Positions 25,801 through 34,018 of a stretch of 64,000 bases of DNA are shown one piece after another. The DNA lies in the NCBI RefSeq assembly GCF_021044755.1, contig NZ_JAJNOR010000001.1:930001-994000 (forward strand), read 5' to 3'. Source of the stretch: Lientehia hominis. GTDB taxonomy: Bacteria > Bacillota > Clostridia > Lachnospirales > Lachnospiraceae. Below the pieces are notes generated by a model. The model was not told where the DNA came from. It made no database searches and saw only the letters and a program-made list of their open reading frames with translations. Within the stretch, counting starts at the first letter, position 1. Each line of letters begins with the position of its first letter. The translations under genes were made by a program, and so were the position numbers.

Positions 25801-26788
25801 TTCCTGCCGCCGCGCAGGAACGGCAGTATGCCAGATCCGCTTCCCTCTCTTTCCCCTGAAACAGATCTGCCGCCTTTCGTTCGTTTCCCTCCATTATCCC
25901 GAACATCTCCCGGAAATTCCGGCTCATGCTCAGGATTGTAAAGGATTCATCCGCCAGACATTTCACAATGCCTCCCGGAAGGCTGTCATAAACTGCCTGC
26001 CGCTCCCTTTCTTTCTTCTTCTGGGCCAGTCTTTGTTCATGGATATTTTTGCACAAGGTAATCTCCATCACATCATCACTCAATGTGTTCTCCAGAAATA
26101 TCACTTGTACGCTGACCCATTGATAGCTTCCGTCACGGTAAAGCTGAAGAAATTCCAGTCCCAGCTCTTTTATGCCGTTTTTGTAGTCTTCCAAAAGCTT
26201 TTCCCGTCCAAAGGTGCGGATATACTGTTCCTGGTAATCCGGGTGTACTGTCCTGGAGGCCAGAAACGGCAGATCGTCAAACTTTCCGGAAGAAGGTGGA
26301 AGATAGGATTCTGATGACTGAAATTCTACCATTGAATAAGTATTCTTCGTCAGATTCACCGAATATATGACGGGATAGACTTTCCCGGCCACCGCCGCCA
26401 GCTTTTCCCGCTCCAATTCCAGTTCCTGTTCCTGGATACTGAAGGTATGGGGAGTCACCGATATCAGGTAAGCCGGTATTTCCTCCGGCCCCCAGTCAAT
26501 CTTCGTCGCTGAAATATCCACCACCTTTCCAAACGGATCATCATAGCTCACCGTGGTATTACTTTCCTTCTTTCCAAGAGTCAGAAGAGGACAGTTTTTA
26601 CAGTACCCTTCCCATATTTCATGGCAGACATGACCAATCTGGATACCGGGACTGACTGCTTTTACCCTGTCATTAAAAAACAGCAGTTCATGAGTATCCC
26701 TCCGAATTGCATAGACGGCGGTATCACCCATATGGTTTAAGATCTTCTCCAGCATTTGGCTGCCGTTTTTCCCTTTTTCCTTATTCAT
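22868..26788 (-). CDS. Multi-PAS hybrid sensor histidine kinase with two receiver domains
   Basis: A 1306-residue protein with no clear transmembrane segments, so probably cytosolic. From the N-terminus: about six PAS-like sensor segments up to residue 780, the first with a Cys-rich CHEIWEGYCKNCP stretch; HisKA with phosphorylated His at about residue 799 (MSHDIRTPMNAI); HATPase_c with SDDGIGIS and GSGLGLSI; receiver 1 with Asp about 1089 (IIDWKMPGMDG); receiver 2 with Asp about 1228 (LMDIRMPHMDG). I prefer the ATG at 26788 (GGAAGG upstream) to the GTG at 26824. There is no output domain, so a separate partner is expected. It is co-directional with the DUF362 gene. Confidence 0.88.
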   Translation of the reverse strand: MNKEKGKNGSQMLEKILNHMGDTAVYAIRRDTHELLFFNDRVKAVSPGIQIGHVCHEIWEGYCKNCPLLTLGKKESNTTVSYDDPFGKVVDISATKIDWGPEEIPAYLISVTPHTFSIQEQELELEREKLAAVAGKVYPVIYSVNLTKNTYSMVEFQSSESYLPPSSGKFDDLPFLASRTVHPDYQEQYIRTFGREKLLEDYKNGIKELGLEFLQLYRDGSYQWVSVQVIFLENTLSDDVMEITLCKNIHEQRLAQKKKERERQAVYDSLPGGIVKCLADESFTILSMSRNFREMFGIMEGNERKAADLFQGKEREADLAYCRSCAAAGKPIRLDGQSTDSMGRCIWLHLEGKMTGEQDGVPEYTMTVLDITGRKETEEELKQERMKYKIAVESAADVFFEYFPEEDLFLSQENPEIGGRAARLENYRQIMRDILHPEDIGLVDSVLGGELRQAEVRIIPYGGSGYRWYLVQGDLIRKDGEKERVVGTLRDITQLKQREELYRSRETLMTASIMTLFGELLVLDVETGRFMAYKSSSGMEAIKEQEDFTLFCKEYGGNLIHPEDRGRFFSIFSMENIRKNAKEGRKKLLLEARRLDEEGHYRWCELMGNLLEDEEVNVMLLTFRDIHELYMARAESRIANERLLTSVNHFYDAIYEWNLTGGEAYAWKGFQGYPESFRMAESVKEHFERVLWEYIHPDYREEFKDNFAPERLTESFKERQSEHFMEFRNKCPDGQYYWFTMNMQLLENVDGELRAMIYMKNVDRQKKEQERQKQALQDALSLAEQASLAKSDFLSRMSHDIRTPMNAIIGMTAIAAVSLDNKEKMRDCLGKIGLSARYLLSLLNDVLDMSKIESGKMDLAKEPFDFRELVQSVTQMIYAQASAKRQEFTVMVDERLESTYIGDSLRINQILMNLLSNAVKYTGESGHVSLRLESMRQTKDKEWLRIQVSDDGIGISEEFQQKMFQPFEQESQESGRVFEGSGLGLSIVQNLLRMMDGSIAAESGQGEGTCFTVELPLQRTGNGPAEDCMFPEDMEVLVTDDDPFVCEQAQAILNHMGVKVEWVVSGAEAVESVRRRSDRGEKFDVAIIDWKMPGMDGVETARQIRRIVGKDILVIVMSAYDWSDVEEEARAAGVDLFLAKPFFTSTLGAVLRQAAKTDMTEEKRQLKEETAFDHERVLLVEDSEINREIAQTLLEMRGIQVDTAEDGRIAVEKFLSARSGTYQAVLMDIRMPHMDGLEATRRIRSSDHPDAGRMPIIAMTANAFEDERQEAEKAGINEYLTKPIEQELLFGTLYRVFHSGLIGEDK

Positions 26789-26825
26789 CTCCCTATTCCT
26801 TCCAATTCCCTTCTCCCGTATCACT

Positions 26826-28019
26826 CTATTTTACCTGAATCGCCTTGTGGGGGCACATTTCCTGACAGCAAAAACAACGAATACACTTTTTATAATCATA
26901 TACGGGAGGATTCATTCGCCCATCCGCAAATGCCACCGCTTTTCCGTCCACCGGACAGCTGTCCACACAGACACCGCATTTTACGCATTTATCCTGAAGT
27001 ATATACGGTTTTTTCTGAAAGACATTGAACAGTCTCCCAAGCCTTACCCAGAAGTCACTTTTAGCCCTTCTTCTGTCTGCCCGGAAGCTTCCGTTTCCAT
27101 ATCTCTCAAAAGCCTCCTTCACGGTAATCTCTCTCGCCCGGGTCCGGCCGTCCGCCGCAGCGGAGCTGTCCGCTTCCCCATCCTCCAGAAGAATCAATTC
27201 TATCTTCTCTTCCTGCCAGCTTCCCAGCCCCATTTTCTCTCCGTGATAGTTGGTAGGGACCAGGTCCGGCTTCAGGTCGATAAGATGACAGAATATGCTG
27301 TCCATGGCCACCGGGTCTCCGGACAGAAGAAGCACATTCATGGACACCGGGTCGCCAGACGTGGGGCCATTCCCTTCCATCGCCGTGATTCCGTCCATCA
27401 CATAAAGCCTGGGGGCAAGAAACCGGTTCAGATCCACCAGCATCCTGGCGAAGCTGTCGGCACTCGGATACTGAGTGTGTCCCTTTGCCTTATGGAGGCC
27501 GTAGACACAGCCATACATATTTTTAACGGCCCCGGTCACCCGCTCCAGGGCATGGGTCTTCATTTTACAGATGTTGATGAGCGCGTCCGCCTCTGCCGCT
27601 TCCTTTGACAGAAAAAAGGCTTTCGCCTGAACGCCTTCTTTATAGGGCACTTTTCCCATCCCTGTAAATTCCACCACAGGCACGCCATATTTTTCAAGTA
27701 CCGAATCTAAGCCGGCTCCGGCTGCCGTGCTCAGAGCCGATCCGACTCCACAGGAATCCCCTGCCGACACGTTCCTCACTCCGGCTTCTTTCAAAAGCCT
27801 GGCCACGGCGCCCACTACAGACGGATGTGTGACCACTGCCCTGGAAAGCTCCGCCTTCCTCACCAGATTGGGCTTTAAAAGCACCTTTTCCTCAGGGGTC
27901 ACAAAATTTTCAATCCCTCCCAAAAGCCCGATCCCCGCTTTTATTTTTTCATATACGGTCTCTTCCTCGTAAGTATCGCAGGGAATCAGAACCACCCTGC
28001 TCCTTTCCATAAACGCCAT
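26826..28019 (-). CDS. DUF362 protein with two C-terminal 4Fe-4S clusters
   Basis: A 397-residue protein. The DUF362 domain (about residues 10-260; VLLKPNLVRKAELSRAVVTHP, ALINICKMKTHALERVTGAVKNMYG) is followed by a basic linker and two ferredoxin motifs, CVKCGVCVDSCP and CIRCFCCQEMCP. It is thought to be an iron-sulfur redox protein, common in anaerobes and of unknown reaction. AGGAC-type ribosome site before the ATG. It ends 37 bp before the histidine kinase start, so the two are probably one operon. Confidence 0.85.
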   Translation of the reverse strand: MAFMERSRVVLIPCDTYEEETVYEKIKAGIGLLGGIENFVTPEEKVLLKPNLVRKAELSRAVVTHPSVVGAVARLLKEAGVRNVSAGDSCGVGSALSTAAGAGLDSVLEKYGVPVVEFTGMGKVPYKEGVQAKAFFLSKEAAEADALINICKMKTHALERVTGAVKNMYGCVYGLHKAKGHTQYPSADSFARMLVDLNRFLAPRLYVMDGITAMEGNGPTSGDPVSMNVLLLSGDPVAMDSIFCHLIDLKPDLVPTNYHGEKMGLGSWQEEKIELILLEDGEADSSAAADGRTRAREITVKEAFERYGNGSFRADRRRAKSDFWVRLGRLFNVFQKKPYILQDKCVKCGVCVDSCPVDGKAVAFADGRMNPPVYDYKKCIRCFCCQEMCPHKAIQVK

Positions 28020-28041
28020 ATAAAAAGTCCTCCGTTATCAC

Positions 28042-28070
28042 TTGAAGTTCCCTCTCTTCTCTGCTACAAT
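28042..28070 (+). promoter_or_regulatory. Promoter of the first MATE gene
   Basis: TTGAAG (28042-28047), 17-bp spacer, TACAAT (28065-28070), about 60 bp before the MATE start. Confidence 0.6.
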
Positions 28071-28129
28071 TTATCCAGCCGGCAGCCCCTGTCCGGGATA
28101 AATCTCAAAAGACAAAGGAGTCTTCGATT

Positions 28130-29488
28130 ATGAAGCAACAGGTAAATTTACTGAAAGGAAAGATTTTTCCTGCCCTTACGGCTCTTGCCCTGCCCATCAT
28201 GCTCACGTCTTTGGTTCAGATGGCCTACAATCTGACCGACATGATATGGATCGGACGTCTCTCTGCCGATGCCGTGGCCGCCGTAGGAGCCGCCAGCATG
28301 TTCTCCTGGCTTTCAAGGGGAATGGGCATTGTGGCCCGAATGGGAGGCCAGGTACTCGTAGCCCAGAAGCTCGGCTCCGGCAAGGAAGAGGAAGCCGTCT
28401 CATACGCTCAGGCCTCCGTTCAGATGGGGGTATTCCTGTCTGTCGTCTTTGGCCTGATCACCGTCTTTTTCTGTAAGCCTTTGATTGCTTTTTTTAAATT
28501 GAATTCTTCTGTCGTGATCGCAGATGCCGAAATCTATCTGGCTATCACTTGCGGACTCGTGATATTTTCTGTCATGAATCAGATATTCACCGGTCTTCTG
28601 ACCGCGATGGGCAACAGCCGTATTTCATTTCTGTCCAACACCATCGGTATGGTCATCAATATCTTCCTGGACCCACTCCTCATCTTTGGCTGGGGTCCCA
28701 TCCCCGCCATGGGAGTCGCCGGAGCGGCCATTGCCACAGCAGCTTCCCAGGCCATCGTTTTTTTGCTCTTCCTCTTAGCGGTCCGAAAGGAGCCTGTCAT
28801 TTTCTCAAAAATCAGACTGCTTCGTAAACCCGACGGAGAAAAAATAAAAGCCATTACAAAGATCGGACTTCCTTCTTCCCTTCAAAGCATGGCCTTTTCA
28901 GCTATTTCCATGATAATCGCCAGAGTCATAGCCGGATGGGGCGACGCCGCTGTGGCTGTCCAGAAGGTAGGCAGCCAGATTGAATCAATCTCCTGGATGA
29001 CCGCAGAAGGATTTTCCGCCGCCGTCAACGCTTTCGTCGCTCAGAATTTCGGGTCCGGGAACTGGTCCCGGGTGAAAAAAGGATATCAGACCTCAATGGC
29101 CGTGGTGCTGGCCTGGGGGCTCCTCTGCACGGTCATTTTATTCACCGTCCCGGAATTCATTTTCCGGATTTTCATCCCCGACCCTGAAATCCTGCCCATG
29201 GGGGTCCAATACCTGAAAATACTCAGCTATTCCCAGCTTTTCATGTGTATCGAAATCACCACCTCCGGCGCTTTCAGCGGACTTGGGAAGACTATGCCCC
29301 CATCCCTGATAGGAATCATATTCACAGTGGCCAGGATCCCCGCCGCTATTTTACTCATGAACACAAGCCTTGGTCTGGACGGCATCTGGTGGAGCATAAC
29401 CGTATCCAGCGTTTTCAAAGGTATTTTCCTGTTCCTCTGGTTTCTTGTCTTCATGCGCCGGTTTGGAAAAAAATTCTCACCGGACTGA
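28130..29488 (+). CDS. MATE family multidrug efflux transporter
   Basis: A 452-residue, twelve-helix inner-membrane antiporter. MATE signatures: ALALPIMLTSLVQMAYNLTDMIWIGRL near the N-terminus, AVNAFVAQNFGSGNW near residue 300, and the duplicated six-helix arrangement. It exports cationic drugs or metabolites using an ion gradient. AAAGGAG precedes the ATG. It is one of the few plus-strand genes here, divergent from the DUF362-kinase operon; its end overlaps the next convergent gene by 12 bp. Confidence 0.92.
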   Translation: MKQQVNLLKGKIFPALTALALPIMLTSLVQMAYNLTDMIWIGRLSADAVAAVGAASMFSWLSRGMGIVARMGGQVLVAQKLGSGKEEEAVSYAQASVQMGVFLSVVFGLITVFFCKPLIAFFKLNSSVVIADAEIYLAITCGLVIFSVMNQIFTGLLTAMGNSRISFLSNTIGMVINIFLDPLLIFGWGPIPAMGVAGAAIATAASQAIVFLLFLLAVRKEPVIFSKIRLLRKPDGEKIKAITKIGLPSSLQSMAFSAISMIIARVIAGWGDAAVAVQKVGSQIESISWMTAEGFSAAVNAFVAQNFGSGNWSRVKKGYQTSMAVVLAWGLLCTVILFTVPEFIFRIFIPDPEILPMGVQYLKILSYSQLFMCIEITTSGAFSGLGKTMPPSLIGIIFTVARIPAAILLMNTSLGLDGIWWSITVSSVFKGIFLFLWFLVFMRRFGKKFSPD

Positions 29489-30463
29489 TACGGAGACACC
29501 GTCTCTTCCACAATATGCTTCTGTACACACAGGGCCCTGGATTTCAGGGTCCTTTTCCTTATTCATGATTTCATCAGCTGCCATTAAAACTTCTTCATCA
29601 TCAGATTCCAGCGCAAAGAACAGCCGGCGGGGCATGCCGACGTACAGCTTCCGCCCGCCCGAAACAGGAATTTCCGCCTCTATCCGTTCTTCGCCAAAGA
29701 CCATCTGATTCCGTACCGACTCCCGCTCATAACACTCTCTCACAATTCCATAGACTGCGTCATAATACGCCCGGAAATATGCAGCAGGCGGAAATGAGAT
29801 CTCCAGTCCTTCCGAAGCTGCGGCGGTGGTTTTAACACGGACAGAGAGGCACCTGGAGCCATAATATGTCATACAGGAATCTGCCCTGCAGGGCGTATGT
29901 CCATTGACCGTCAGAATTTCTTCCGCGCTTTTACAGCCTTCCTTCAGCGCCTTTCCGCTGTTGTTGCTTCTCCCTATGGCCTCCCAGACGCTGAAACAAA
30001 CATCCGTTCCTTCCCGGTATCCAATCATATCCCTCCGCCTCTTTCCGTGGTAGCGGAGATTCTCCTGTCCCTGCTCCAGCCTCACCAGCTGCAGGGGGAC
30101 GAGATAATCCACACCGTACACCTTGCCGCTCACCAGCTTTGTGATGAACATGCCCAGGTAATAGGAGATCAAAGACCGCATGCTCTCATCCAGTTCCAAT
30201 ATCCGGTCGGATTTCCGCAGATATTCTCCCTGGGCCTCCAGAGAATATTCTACCAGCGAGATTCTTCGGCTGATTCCTGTACCCGGCTTCTCCGAATATC
30301 CGGTCATCAGCCGTTCTTCCGGTATCCCGCAGGTAACGGCCGCGTGGAGAAGTTCTCCTCCTGAAATAGTAAGATCCGTATCCTCTTTCAGAAATCCTTC
30401 TCCGCCGGAATGGCCGTCGGCCTCCACACTGAGCTTATAAGTTCTTATTTCATCCAGCTTCAT
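29477..30463 (-). CDS. Uncharacterised cytosolic protein
   Basis: A 328-residue protein with no signal peptide or transmembrane segment. I recognise no domain. It looks like a genuine gene: GGAGGAGG precedes the ATG at 30463, it lies 20 bp downstream of the DUF975 membrane protein gene, and its composition matches its neighbours. Visible features are a central QGQENLRYHGKRRRDMIGY basic stretch, HTPCRADSC and a late GRKLYVGMPRRLFFALES segment. The C-terminus overlaps the convergent MATE gene by 12 bp. Confidence 0.7.
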   Translation of the reverse strand: MKLDEIRTYKLSVEADGHSGGEGFLKEDTDLTISGGELLHAAVTCGIPEERLMTGYSEKPGTGISRRISLVEYSLEAQGEYLRKSDRILELDESMRSLISYYLGMFITKLVSGKVYGVDYLVPLQLVRLEQGQENLRYHGKRRRDMIGYREGTDVCFSVWEAIGRSNNSGKALKEGCKSAEEILTVNGHTPCRADSCMTYYGSRCLSVRVKTTAAASEGLEISFPPAAYFRAYYDAVYGIVRECYERESVRNQMVFGEERIEAEIPVSGGRKLYVGMPRRLFFALESDDEEVLMAADEIMNKEKDPEIQGPVCTEAYCGRDGVSVSVR

Positions 30464-30482
30464 GACCTCCTCCTTTCCATAT

Positions 30483-32231
30483 CTACGCTGCATCTATCCG
30501 TTCTTTTAACAACTCGGCAGCCTGTGACCGGCGCCGTTTTTCCGGAAGCTCCTCCGGCCGGCATTCCCATGCATAGTCTGTGATTCCCTGTCCCGTATTG
30601 GGATTGCTCCTGGAATAAAAATAATCTCCCGCAAAGGCCGAGATCAACACGACACACAGCAGAATCCTGACTTTTATGGGAATCTTCTTTATCAGACTGT
30701 TCATGATGAGCGGAGCCAGTATGTAGATGAATGCACATCCGCCCAGGCCAAATACCAGCAGCCCTTCCGCGCAGATACGTCCGTCCAGATTCAAGAAATA
30801 TCCGCTGTAATCCCACCACTTCACACCGTTGTGGGTGATCTCCAGATACCAGCTGGTGAAATATTCCACACATCCGCAGACCACCACTGTCAGGAAAAAT
30901 GTCACGACTGGATGATCACGGAATTTCTTAAGAAGCACCAGCACAAGGACTCCACCGGAACCATAGATCGGCAGCCAGGGCCCATGGAATACTCCCCGGT
31001 TCACAAACTGGCCGTTCTGCACCAGGTGCAGCCCGACTTCCCAGCACCAGCCTACAAAGGAAAAGATGAAAAACAAGAGGATTATGCCTGTGATACCGTA
31101 TTTACAGTGATAATCCACATTCATGCGGTAACGTCTCTCGGACTCCGGCACGGTAAACAGCACGGACGGGTATTCCTCACTCACATCAAGAGGCTGCTCC
31201 CATGCCGCTTTCGCTTCTTCTCTCCAGCTCTGTGACTCGGACATCTTAGCCGCGCGCTCCATCGCCGCCCGAAGCTCTTCTTCCGCAGGCGGCGCCGTCA
31301 GATACCGGTCCGTAAAGACATGACAGTATTCTGCATTTTCCTCCATCGCTTTTCTTCGGAGCGTCAGATACAGTTCTGCCCTTACACCCGCTTTGTAAGG
31401 GTTGGCATAGAAGATGTTTACAAGTCCAAGGGTCATAAGGCTCAAAAGACTCCATCCAATGAAAGAGCAGTCCAGAAGAAACGCTTTCCACTTATTGCCG
31501 TTCATCATCCTCCTGGATACGCGGATGGCTTCTCTTCCGTGCAGATTTGGATTTTCCGCGGCCAGATACGGAACCATCATATAGGAATATCCCTTGATCC
31601 AGCCTCCTATGATAGTCAGTGACCACAGCCACTGATATAAGAACTTCCTCGCCATGATCCTGGTCACTTTCCAGACCCGGCGTATCTTATACAGATAGAG
31701 GACCCGTTTTCCGGCAGTATTTTTGTAGGTATCCGCCTCCATAAAAAAACGGCAGCCCCCCACCTGAATAATATTCTGGACCAGCAGCCACCAGAAGAAC
31801 AGAAGCGCGGCTCCTGCTGCCGCCGAGATTAAGGACAGCCAGGCCCCCTTAACCATCGGTTTCAGGAGCATGGCGATAATCCCGGAAAAAATAGAACCTG
31901 TCGCTACCGTATGGTTAAAAACAGAAGAAAAGACCCCCCTCTTATACGGGCTGTTCTCAACAATCTCTTCTTCTGTCTGATTTCGTTCTGAAAATTCTTC
32001 CAGGATAATATCGGAAAACCGTTTCGTCTGCACGTCGTTGAAATCGGACACGGTATTGTCCTGCACTACGTTTGAAATCTCTTTAGAGGAGTCGTATGAG
32101 AACACAGCAGAAAAAGTCCCGTTATAGCTCCCTGCAATAAACGCTACGATAAAGCTGACGGCGATCACCCGCCAATAATGCTTCTTTATGATCCCCCGGC
32201 TTTTTCTCTTCAGTTCCCCTCTTTTCCACAT
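30483..32231 (-). CDS. DUF975 membrane protein fused to a CmpB-type (ABC type IV) membrane domain
   Basis: A 582-residue polytopic protein in two halves. Residues 1-300 are DUF975-like (repeated helices, FFMEADTYKN, PYLAAENPNLHGREAIRVSR, NPYKAGVRAELY). After a hydrophilic linker, residues 390-560 match the putative ABC-transporter type IV / CmpB domain (SFVGWCWEVGLHLVQNG, FVNRGVFHGPWLPIYGSGG, EYFTSWYLE). Both families are common in Clostridia, usually as separate proteins. Function unknown. It is probably the first gene of a two-gene unit with the uncharacterised protein downstream. Confidence 0.78.
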   Translation of the reverse strand: MWKRGELKRKSRGIIKKHYWRVIAVSFIVAFIAGSYNGTFSAVFSYDSSKEISNVVQDNTVSDFNDVQTKRFSDIILEEFSERNQTEEEIVENSPYKRGVFSSVFNHTVATGSIFSGIIAMLLKPMVKGAWLSLISAAAGAALLFFWWLLVQNIIQVGGCRFFMEADTYKNTAGKRVLYLYKIRRVWKVTRIMARKFLYQWLWSLTIIGGWIKGYSYMMVPYLAAENPNLHGREAIRVSRRMMNGNKWKAFLLDCSFIGWSLLSLMTLGLVNIFYANPYKAGVRAELYLTLRRKAMEENAEYCHVFTDRYLTAPPAEEELRAAMERAAKMSESQSWREEAKAAWEQPLDVSEEYPSVLFTVPESERRYRMNVDYHCKYGITGIILLFFIFSFVGWCWEVGLHLVQNGQFVNRGVFHGPWLPIYGSGGVLVLVLLKKFRDHPVVTFFLTVVVCGCVEYFTSWYLEITHNGVKWWDYSGYFLNLDGRICAEGLLVFGLGGCAFIYILAPLIMNSLIKKIPIKVRILLCVVLISAFAGDYFYSRSNPNTGQGITDYAWECRPEELPEKRRRSQAAELLKERIDAA

Positions 32232-32324
32232 ACTCTATGTCCTTTCATTCAACCTTTATCTTGTCTGTGCCCTCCCCCGGAAGGCCCTCTGTCCCCAACG
32301 GCAAATCTTTTACCATCATAACAC

Positions 32325-32357
32325 AAAACGCCCCGGCTGTATAGACAGCGGGGCGTC
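32325..32357 (-). terminator. Intrinsic terminator of ldh
   Basis: GACGCCCCGCTG..CAGCCGGGGCG on the minus strand, then TTTTG, 23 bp after the lactate dehydrogenase stop. Confidence 0.8.
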
Positions 32358-32379
32358 TGAAACTTCTTTCCAATTTTCG

Positions 32380-33327
32380 TTACTGCTCCAAGACCTCTCT
32401 TAAGAAATCCTTTAGCTTTCTGGTGGAAGCGTCCATGGCTTCCTGTTCGCGGATACTCATGGGAATACGGACAGTCTTTGCGATTCCCTCTCTATTGAGG
32501 ACGCAGGGCATACTGATGGCCACGTCACTCCAGTCCTCGAATTCCTCTCCCAGCACATGAGCAACGGGAAGAACTGCGTTCTCGTCGTCGGTGATGGCCT
32601 CCACGATACGGGATACGGTCATGGCGATTCCATAGAAGGTGGCGCCTTTCAGGGAGATCACTTCGGCTCCTGAATCACGGGCACGTTCAAATATCTCCTC
32701 CATATCCAGCTTCTGGCCGCTCTCTGCCATAAAGCTCTCCACCGAATTTCCTCCGATGGTCGCCCGGCTCCAGATAGCTACCTGGCTGTCTCCATGCTCA
32801 CCCAGGATGAACGCGTTGACGTCACATACATCCACGTTGCATTTATCGCTGATGAAATAGCGGAATCTCGCGGTATCCAGCGCGGTGCCTGTACCGATTA
32901 CCCTCTCTGAAGGGAGTCCGGACTCTTTCTGAACCACATAGGTCATGATATCGACCGGATTGGAAACCACAATGATCATGGGGTTTTCTGCATATTCCAT
33001 AATATTCTTTGTAATACTCTTAATGATCGATACATTGGTCTTGGCAAGATCCAGTCTGGTCTGACCGGGTTTTCTCGCGATACCAGCAGTGATGATGATA
33101 ATTTCCGCATCCGCACATTCGTCATATCCGCCCTTGCGGATTTTTGCCTGACGGAAGAAAGCGGTGCCATGGGCAATGTCCAGAGCGCTTCCCATGGCCC
33201 TGTCCTCGTTAAGATCCACCAACACGATTTCACTGGCCTGGCGCCGCAGCATCAGAGTATAGCCGATAGCTTCTCCCACGTTACCTGCTCCGATGACTAC
33301 GATTTTGCTCCTCTGTAAGATTGTCAT
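32380..33327 (-). CDS. ldh: L-lactate dehydrogenase
   Basis: A 315-residue NAD-dependent enzyme that reduces pyruvate to L-lactate. It has the Rossmann motif VIGAGNVGEAIG, active-site loop ARKPGQTRLDL, SNPVDIMTYV and the catalytic His in LGEHGDSQ. MDH-type loop residues are absent; the Gln before TRLDL fits lactate rather than malate specificity. A Rex-like site lies between the promoter region and the start, consistent with NADH-controlled expression in fermentation. AGGAGAC precedes the ATG. Confidence 0.9.
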   Translation of the reverse strand: MTILQRSKIVVIGAGNVGEAIGYTLMLRRQASEIVLVDLNEDRAMGSALDIAHGTAFFRQAKIRKGGYDECADAEIIIITAGIARKPGQTRLDLAKTNVSIIKSITKNIMEYAENPMIIVVSNPVDIMTYVVQKESGLPSERVIGTGTALDTARFRYFISDKCNVDVCDVNAFILGEHGDSQVAIWSRATIGGNSVESFMAESGQKLDMEEIFERARDSGAEVISLKGATFYGIAMTVSRIVEAITDDENAVLPVAHVLGEEFEDWSDVAISMPCVLNREGIAKTVRIPMSIREQEAMDASTRKLKDFLREVLEQ

Positions 33328-33402
33328 TTCTCTTTGTCTCCTTTTTTCGTCGTTTTTGCATAGATGCCGGTGCTCCGGCGGTCATTAATCACTGTTAAGA
33401 TT

Positions 33403-33420
33403 CCGTTAAGGCTTTAACAA
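33403..33420 (-). promoter_or_regulatory. Rex-like operator upstream of ldh
   Basis: On the minus strand TTGTTAA-AGCC-TTAACGG, matching the TTGTTAA-N4-TTAACAA Rex consensus at 12 of 14 arm positions. It lies about 80 bp upstream of the ldh ATG and just downstream of a TATAAT (33430-33435). Confidence 0.5.
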
Positions 33421-33500
33421 TTATCCTTGATTATAATAACCTATAATTGTATTTTTATCAATACATATTTTCAGAAAATATTTACCAAGTTGTCTGAATA

Positions 33501-33529
33501 TTGAATTTCAGGACAAAGTATGTTATAAT
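33501..33529 (+). promoter_or_regulatory. Promoter of the DtxR-family gene
   Basis: TTGAAT (33501-33506), 17-bp spacer, TATAAT (33524-33529), 38 bp before the gene. Confidence 0.65.
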
Positions 33530-33567
33530 GGATAAAATATCGCCTGAAATGAAGTGAGGGAAACGTC

Positions 33568-33954
33568 ATGAAAATACAAGAATCTGCTGAAAATTATCTG
33601 GAGACCATATTGATTTTAAGTCAGAAGAAAGCGAATGTCCGTTCCATCGATATTGCCAATGAACTGGAATTTTCAAAGCCCAGCGTCAGTGTCGCCATGA
33701 AAAATCTTCGCCAAAACGGCTCCATCGTCATGGACGAGGACGGCTTCATCACGCTGACCGATGCCGGCCGCCAAATCGCCGAGACGATCTACGAACGCCA
33801 TACCCTCATCTCCAGCTGGCTCATCCAGCTGGGCGTATCGGAAAAAACCGCAAGAGAAGACGCCTGCCGAATGGAGCACGTCATCAGTGCGGAAAGCTTC
33901 GCGGCCATTAAACGGCATGTCTCGGTGAGCCCAAAAGCACCGGACGATAAATAA
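33568..33954 (+). CDS. DtxR/MntR-family metal-dependent transcriptional regulator
   Basis: A 128-residue regulator. The winged HTH (YLETILILSQKKANVRSIDIA, FSKPSVSVAMKNLRQNG) is followed by the dimerisation/metal domain with the family ligand pattern EDACRMEHVISAESF. It lacks the C-terminal SH3/FeoA-like domain of full-length DtxR, as do MntR-type members. It probably senses Mn(II) or Fe(II). The two AGTTAG-N6-CTAACT dyads at 36.2 and 37.2 kb resemble sites for this family and are its candidate targets. GTGAGGG precedes the ATG; a terminator follows directly. Confidence 0.85.
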   Translation: MKIQESAENYLETILILSQKKANVRSIDIANELEFSKPSVSVAMKNLRQNGSIVMDEDGFITLTDAGRQIAETIYERHTLISSWLIQLGVSEKTAREDACRMEHVISAESFAAIKRHVSVSPKAPDDK

Positions 33955-33990
33955 GACCAGGCGGACTGATATCCGCCTGGTCTTATTTTT
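33953..33990 (+). terminator. Intrinsic terminator of the DtxR-family gene
   Basis: A 13-bp stem AAGACCAGGCGGA / TCCGCCTGGTCTT followed by ATTTTT, overlapping the stop codon. Confidence 0.85.
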
Positions 33991-34018
33991 ATTACACCCC
34001 GACCATATGCCGCACAGC

